Assembly: GCA_900618425.1 (NCBI GenBank)
Contig: UZAN01042312.1
Span: forward strand, 19,628 to 32,272
DNA from: Echinostoma caproni
Lineage: Eukaryota > Platyhelminthes > Trematoda > Plagiorchiida > Echinostomatidae
Direction: 5' to 3'
DNA: 12,645 nt
The position numbers and the translations under genes were made by a program. Shown here piece by piece: positions 8,827 to 12,645 of the stretch; position 1 is the stretch's first letter, and every line of letters begins with the position of its first letter. A model generated the notes under the pieces. The model was given only the letters and a program-made list of their open reading frames with translations. It searched no databases and was not told the origin of the DNA.

Positions 8827-9102
8827 GAAAAACCAGTAAATGACTTAAATTCAGTGTTGGGAGCAGTTATTCGAGCGCAGTGCACAGCAGGGCTGAAGGA
8901 TCGCGTAGCGGTTTCAACCTTGTCCAGTATAGTTGTACTCGGTGCACATTCTTTGGCCCAAATTAGCACCGAAACAAAAACCTTGTGGTCGACTTATCAC
9001 CCATCCATCACTGGATACTCGTTTGGACAGTGGAGTGTATGTATCTGTTGTGATAAAGCGCTGACTGATCCTCGCATTACGTGCTCTTATATCAGCCAGT
9101 GA
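8827..9102 (+). CDS. Weak candidate terminal exon, unknown product
   Basis: The frame opens after a TAA at 8824-8826 and runs to a TGA at 9100-9102, about 91 codons. An AATAAA lies about 100 bases further on. The peptide includes VLGAVIRAQCTAGLKDRVAV and SSIVVLGAHSLAQISTETKT, mildly hydrophobic, and ends in a Cys-rich tail. Possible acceptors at 8836 and 8854 have poor pyrimidine tracts. The minus strand is open across much of the same DNA (8634-8969, 111 codons, Ser- and Thr-rich), so the coding strand, if any, is unresolved. Confidence 0.15.
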   Translation, partial: EKPVNDLNSVLGAVIRAQCTAGLKDRVAVSTLSSIVVLGAHSLAQISTETKTLWSTYHPSITGYSFGQWSVCICCDKALTDPRITCSYISQ

Positions 9103-9200
9103 AAGCTTCGTTGTTACCACTCAAAGATAAATCGTCCAGTTCAAATGAAGCAAAATTGACTACTCAATGTTTGTGTGAGTAGTACGTCCGTATTCAGTCT

Positions 9201-9206
9201 AATAAA
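9201..9206 (+). terminator. Possible poly(A) signal AATAAA
   Basis: A canonical hexamer about 100 bases after the stop of the 8827-9102 ORF. It is only as convincing as that ORF. Confidence 0.2.
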
Positions 9207-9283
9207 TCCTGGCCGTGCTGAACACTGATAGTTGATAATCACCAACGGGAATGGGACACTGGTGCGGTGCTTTCCAGCTTTGA

Positions 9284-9562
9284 AAGGCACTGGTGACAAA
9301 TGTTTATTATTCCCCACTAATCAGGGAAAACGTGTTGGAAACCCTCGAGTTGCGAACAATAAAAACAACAATCGAAAAAATTGTGAATATATCACTTTTA
9401 TCAAGACGATCAAACGGAGCGATAATTGTGCTTACTTTTGTAAACGGTGAAGGGGTTCTTCATCCCAGCTTTAGTTTTTCGACCGTAAAGCTGATCGAAT
9501 TAGACAAATTCAGAGCTAATCACGACGTGATGTTTTACAGGACATACAAACGATTCGAATAG
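9284..9562 (+). CDS. Weak candidate exon upstream of the 9968 exon, unknown product
   Basis: The frame opens near 9284 and runs to a TAG at 9560-9562, about 92 codons. It reads like folded protein with alternating charged and hydrophobic stretches (LRTIKTTIEKIVNISLLSRR, then GAIIVLTFVNGEGVLHPSFS). A plausible donor AACG|GTGAAG falls after 9446, which would shorten the exon. A competing + frame (9232-9450) is Cys- and Asn-rich. It could belong to the same gene as the 9968-10173 candidate, but splice phases could not be confirmed and no domain is recognised. Confidence 0.18.
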   Translation, partial: KALVTNVYYSPLIRENVLETLELRTIKTTIEKIVNISLLSRRSNGAIIVLTFVNGEGVLHPSFSFSTVKLIELDKFRANHDVMFYRTYKRFE

Positions 9563-9567
9563 AATGG

Positions 9568-9960
9568 ACTCCGTCAATAACAAAACGAGTGAAATCAATC
9601 AAACACTGGTTGTCGTTCAGTGGTGCTCATAATGCAAGGCATGACTGTCATGCCTACCTCCCCGTATCGATTTTCTGGCGTCAACCCAGTCATGTCTATC
9701 TAGTCTAGTTGTCACTATCGGAGGGGTTTTGTCATTGGAAGCGCTATTTTATTCCGTTTTTGTGTGTTTGAATGATCGGTTCAAAATTATAATAACAGGG
9801 GAGACATGCAAGTTTGGAAAATCCACAAGCGATTTTCACTATGATCTGTGTTCTCATTATATATAGTCATTCACATACTACTTCTCGTAAACTATTCCAA
9901 AATGACGTTTAAGTCAAGTTCATTGCGGTTGGTAACATCTAACCCATCTACAAACATTGA
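9568..9960. other. Probable intron or spacer with an inverted repeat
   Basis: No ORF is supported. A perfect 8-bp inverted repeat (arms 9637-9644 and 9648-9655, 3-base loop ctg) contains two CATG cores. The stretch just before 9968 would be the intron end of the next exon candidate. Confidence 0.4.
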
Positions 9961-9967
9961 ATCATAG

Positions 9968-10173
9968 TACTGATTCATAAATTGACCGATTCTGAAAGAA
10001 CGGCCCAAACAAGTTTACCCGGTGTTGCAAATGAGTTTATTGCGATGACAATACATTTCCTGGGTGCGAACGAGGTGACAAAAGATTTCCGGGTATGCAT
10101 GCCTGACGAGCGGGAAGAAGCGCGAAACCAATTGTGTACTCTTCTAGGGAAATTTTTGAAGTCATTCACATAA
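9968..10173 (+). CDS. Candidate 3'-terminal exon, unknown product (partial)
   Basis: A TAG acceptor-like site ends at 9967. After two bases that finish a split codon, the frame runs 67 codons from CTG at 9970 to TAA at 10171-10173. The peptide is a mixed, soluble-looking sequence: TDSERTAQTSLPGVANEFIA, then FRVCMPDEREEARNQLCTLL and a basic end (GKFLKSFT). The last third could form an amphipathic helix. An AATAAA lies 88 bases after the stop. There is a possible donor at CGG|GTATGC near 10094, so the exon might end earlier. The acceptor tract is weak in pyrimidines. No family is recognised. Confidence 0.3.
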
Positions 10174-10261
10174 TACTTATTATAATATATACAAGACGCG
10201 TAAGATGGGCCTAAACAAAACTGCAGAGAATGTCCAAGACGGGGTCAGTTGCATTATGGCA

Positions 10262-10267
10262 AATAAA
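10262..10267 (+). terminator. Candidate poly(A) signal AATAAA for the + strand exon
   Basis: A canonical hexamer lies 88 bases downstream of the stop at 10173. A C/T-rich stretch follows rather than a clear GT-rich element. Confidence 0.35.
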
Positions 10268-10399
10268 GTAGATTTCAACCTCTCTCTACCCCCTCCCCAT
10301 GAGTTCTAATTTCTCTTTCCTTGCCCCAAAGACGCATTGGTTATCGATCTGATCTTCAATAACAACCTCGATGTACGTGATAATTGCACTCAGTTGCCA

Positions 10400-10405
10400 T
10401 TTATT
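10400..10405 (-). terminator. Candidate poly(A) signal AATAAA for the minus-strand exon
   Basis: TTTATT on the + strand reads AATAAA on the minus strand, about 210 bases beyond the stop codon of the 10616-10958 exon. With the + strand signal at 10262-10267 it marks a possible tail-to-tail gene junction. Confidence 0.35.
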
Positions 10406-10615
10406 TGTGACGGAATAGAAGCATGATGTGATTCAGTACAATAAACTGTAAACAAATCAGGTCTATTGTTTTTGTAAAAACGAGGATTTCAAATGAGAAA
10501 CTTTCGTTGAAACGTATTCTGTTCTACAAAAGCCATAAACCAAAATCTTTAGATGAATCTGCATAAACAATAATCAACAGAGATGAAAAGAAAACAAAAA
10601 GACTCTCAAAACTGA

Positions 10616-10958
10616 CTAACCCCTACGGTGACGAATTCGACCAGGATCTGTGAGAATCCGTATGGGAAATTCGTTGACTGTTTTGTTGTCCCAGATGGTT
10701 GTGGTGTTGATCGTGGTCGAGTGGGCTGTTCTCTCGGACCGGTCGATTATGTCCGACGAGGAGGAAGTAGGCTGGGGACTGGGTTTTTCGTCCGGGGGAA
10801 TTGGCACGATACGAAGGCGATGTGGTTTTGCAATGGATTCCATCGACCAGGTGGAGGGATTCGTTGAATCTGCTGCTGCGGTGCCGTTGTTCTCCGGGTC
10901 CAAATAGAACACCGCACCGTGCGGATAACCACTTGCCCACACAGCTTTGATATGACCT
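10616..10958 (-). CDS. Candidate 3'-terminal exon, low-complexity Ser/Thr/Pro-rich tail (partial)
   Basis: On the minus strand a CAG acceptor (catccatcgcag) ends at 10959. The exon then supplies the last base of a split codon and runs to TAG at 10618-10616, about 113 codons. The start reads GHIKAVWASGYPHGAVFYLD, resembling folded sequence. The rest is polar and disordered-looking: IVPIPPDEKPSPQPTSSSSD, many Thr, possible N-glycosylation sites (NTT, NKT), and a basic end (RIRHRRG). The DNA is visibly GC-richer than its flanks, and C-ending codons dominate this frame, which supports coding. The frame also extends upstream to an ATG at 11023-11021, so a single-exon 135-residue protein is the alternative. 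All three minus frames are fairly open, as is the + strand (10650-10907). No family is recognised. Confidence 0.4.
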
Positions 10959-11025
10959 CTGCGATGGATGCATACGTGAGGGCCAATGAGAAATTTGACA
11001 TTAAGGCAACAATGATTCGCCATTC

Positions 11026-11319
11026 AATGATTAAAAGAATACTGTATGTAGTTGTTGGGGCGTAAAAAGATCCACAAACCGCAATTTTCGGTCATAACAT
11101 CGATCTTTCTTATTTCTATAAAATCATCCAGATTATTTTCATTACATCATCATTAAACAGACAGTGAAAGTAAATATGTTGACAACAATAGATTAATGAG
11201 GATAAGCCGATTTCATTGATGAATTCTAACGCTTGACAACTGCGGCAGTTTTACTTTATCGCATCTTGTATCTCACTGGATCATTTGGGTTCATGGTGTT
11301 CTGTTTCATTTGTTTTGCA
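11026..11319. other. AT-rich stretch, probable intron upstream of the 11321 exon
   Basis: No supported ORF. The final bases (about 11297-11320) form a T-rich tract ending in TTTTGCAG, the best splice acceptor seen in the window. Confidence 0.4.
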
Positions 11320-11320
11320 G

Positions 11321-11630
11321 ATTTATCTTTAACCTTGATCCACGAAGGAAGGAACGGATTGCTGTGTTGCCTCACAATCCCGCACCACGGCTACCTTGTT
11401 ATCCAAATCATCGCTTAGTCTCGTACCTGCGGGTACATCAGCCGGACCACATCCTGTCTGGAATTTGTGTCAACTCCGATGCGCTTGGGGAGCCCGGAGT
11501 ATGTTCGCATTGCACGATTTCAGATGGCGTACAAAGTGACATTTCCATTTTCTCTGAGGATGCACATCTTACCCTTGCACAACCAAGTATTCTATCTGTA
11601 GAACAGCACTATGTTGACGATGGCCCTTAA
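11321..11630 (+). CDS. Candidate exon, probably 3'-terminal, unknown product (partial)
   Basis: A strong acceptor (ttgttttgcag) ends at 11320. The exon begins with one base completing a split codon, then runs 102 codons to TAA at 11628-11630. The peptide starts FIFNLDPRRKERIAVLPHNP and continues through PCYPNHRLVSYLRVHQPDHI, with five Cys overall (including GVCSHC) and an acidic end (VEQHYVDDGP). There is no membrane span. The other frames of this interval are mostly closed, which strengthens the call. No AATAAA was seen in the kilobase after the stop, so either a variant signal is used or a donor inside the ORF ends the exon early. It lies upstream of, and on the opposite strand to, the 10616-10958 candidate, so it belongs to a different gene. 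No family is recognised. Confidence 0.4.
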
Positions 11631-12645
11631 TCACGTGCGTGTCCAATTCACTCTTTCTACGGTGGATTTTTTGTTGTAGGTGCATGATTTATCGCATGGA
11701 AATTTACCACATCCTCAGACATTGCCACTGACTTCCCGCCACAGTTAGTTTAGTGAAGTGATACTTGTCTATTCATCTATTTGATCATTTTCCTATTCAC
11801 GGAAAAGAGGTAGGTCCGGTAGTGTTCACTTCCAACGCAGGGATTAACGGACTCGGATGAAAAAACAACTGAGTGGTTTTGATTTCATACACATTCTATG
11901 TGTCCACTCTTTCCTCTTCTATGTATCCCACTGTATACCCAAAAATCCGTTTTATGGTTATTCAACCCCAAAGAAAGAACGAGTTGATTGTCGCTAAGCC
12001 CGCCTTAAAGTCAGAATCACACACAAACTCCAGGACGGATTTCATCACATTCCGAACAGAACAGAGATATACTCATCAACTGTGTCAATCCACAACGGAC
12101 ATGATAAGACTGACTGGAACAGAAGAGCACCAAAGGGTTTTACTATGGGAATTCGGTGAGACAAACCGAATATCAAACTAAAAAGTGTCATAAATGGATC
12201 AACTCGTCAATTTGATCTGGAAACAAAATCAACAGTCCCGAAGTGACACCGAGGACAGAAACGCCAGGAGTGAGACTGTACGTGGGACATGATAAGCGTT
12301 AGGTTTGTTAAATGGTCCAGAGTAAAACTTAGAACCTCAACATGTGAACCCATGGGGCAGGATTATTCAGTTTGAGCAGTAGTTATCGAAACATCCTTCC
12401 GTGTCGGAGTACAGAGTTGATGAAGAGGCAAAGGCCTGAGGAACAGATCGGGATAGTCATTTCAGGAAGAGGTGTGCTAGTTAGCTGGGAGTCCACCATT
12501 CGATACAACTTGTGTCTTAAACGGGAAATTGAATCTCACCGGATCTACACTTCCCAATCAAGTTATTTTTCCGTCACACACACATACACACTTTGTTCAC
12601 ATGCAAATCCCACGACTAGAATCTCAACACATGTGAATAACGGAG
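11631..12645. other. Right-edge region with one weak ORF
   Basis: A + strand frame at 11873-12181 is open for 102 codons, with a polar C-terminal half (FRTEQRYTHQLCQSTTDMIR and onward). It has no ATG-near-start support, no clear acceptor (a pyrimidine-rich tract at about 11897-11930 is the nearest) and no AATAAA after it. The rest, 12182-12645, shows no ORF and only a short CA-rich run near 12577-12590. Treated as intronic or intergenic. Confidence 0.3.

Noticed and set aside
9232..9450. Cys- and Asn-rich + frame as a Kunitz-type inhibitor domain
   Set aside because: The cysteine order and spacing do not match the Kunitz pattern, and the conserved Phe-x-Tyr-x-Gly-Cys centre is missing.
9637..9655. 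Inverted repeat with two CATG cores as a p53-family site
   Set aside because: The half-site spacing is off by one from the 20-bp consensus, and one flank base breaks the purine/pyrimidine rule. An 8-bp inverted repeat with a short loop is not rare.
1..12645. Reverse transcriptase, integrase, transposase or other large mobile-element gene
   Set aside because: No ORF shows catalytic motifs such as a YxDD box or DDE-type spacing, and none is long enough to be an intact element.

Overview
This window reads as non-coding-dominated nuclear DNA of a multicellular eukaryote. The longest uninterrupted ORF is only 135 codons in 12.6 kb. Simple repeats (CAG/CAA, TG/CA, GA, GATA) are scattered through it, there is a tRNA-derived Pol III promoter of the kind that heads SINEs, and the better ORFs are bounded by intron-type acceptors and AATAAA signals rather than by ribosome binding sites. 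Base composition looks AT-leaning by eye, with GC-richer islands over the best ORFs. My guess is an invertebrate, possibly a parasitic flatworm (digenean). This rests on general texture and not on any recognised gene, so it is weak. I recognise no protein family, and no bacterial, phage, CRISPR or viral gene system.

Layout. Bases 1-4000 hold no convincing gene: short ORFs open on both strands at the left edge, a CAG/CAA repeat near 1.3 kb, a CRE-containing palindrome near 2.1 kb, and otherwise unstructured sequence. Bases 4.0-4.9 kb contain weak exon-like ORFs. At 5.34-5.68 kb there is a good candidate 3'-terminal exon on the + strand (114 codons), with AATAAA 168 bases after the stop. At 6.25-6.77 kb a minus-strand frame is open for 173 codons with a single internal stop, perhaps a decayed coding or repeat fragment. 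At about 7.0-7.41 kb lies a minus-strand SINE candidate with A and B boxes and a partly foldable tRNA-like head. From 8.4 to 9.6 kb there are several small overlapping ORFs of uncertain status.

The most gene-like part is 9.96-11.63 kb. A + strand candidate terminal exon (9968-10173, AATAAA at 10262) faces a minus-strand candidate terminal exon (10616-10958, AATAAA on the minus strand at 10405-10400). If both are real, two genes end tail to tail with only about 130 bases between their poly(A) signals. A further + strand exon candidate starts after a strong pyrimidine-rich acceptor at 11321. The last kilobase has no supported gene.

I see no evidence that these candidate exons work together, and no previously undescribed system that I could defend. 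All exon calls are partial: upstream exons would lie in the intervening sequence or outside the window. AATAAA occurs by chance several times per strand in a window like this, so it is only modest support.
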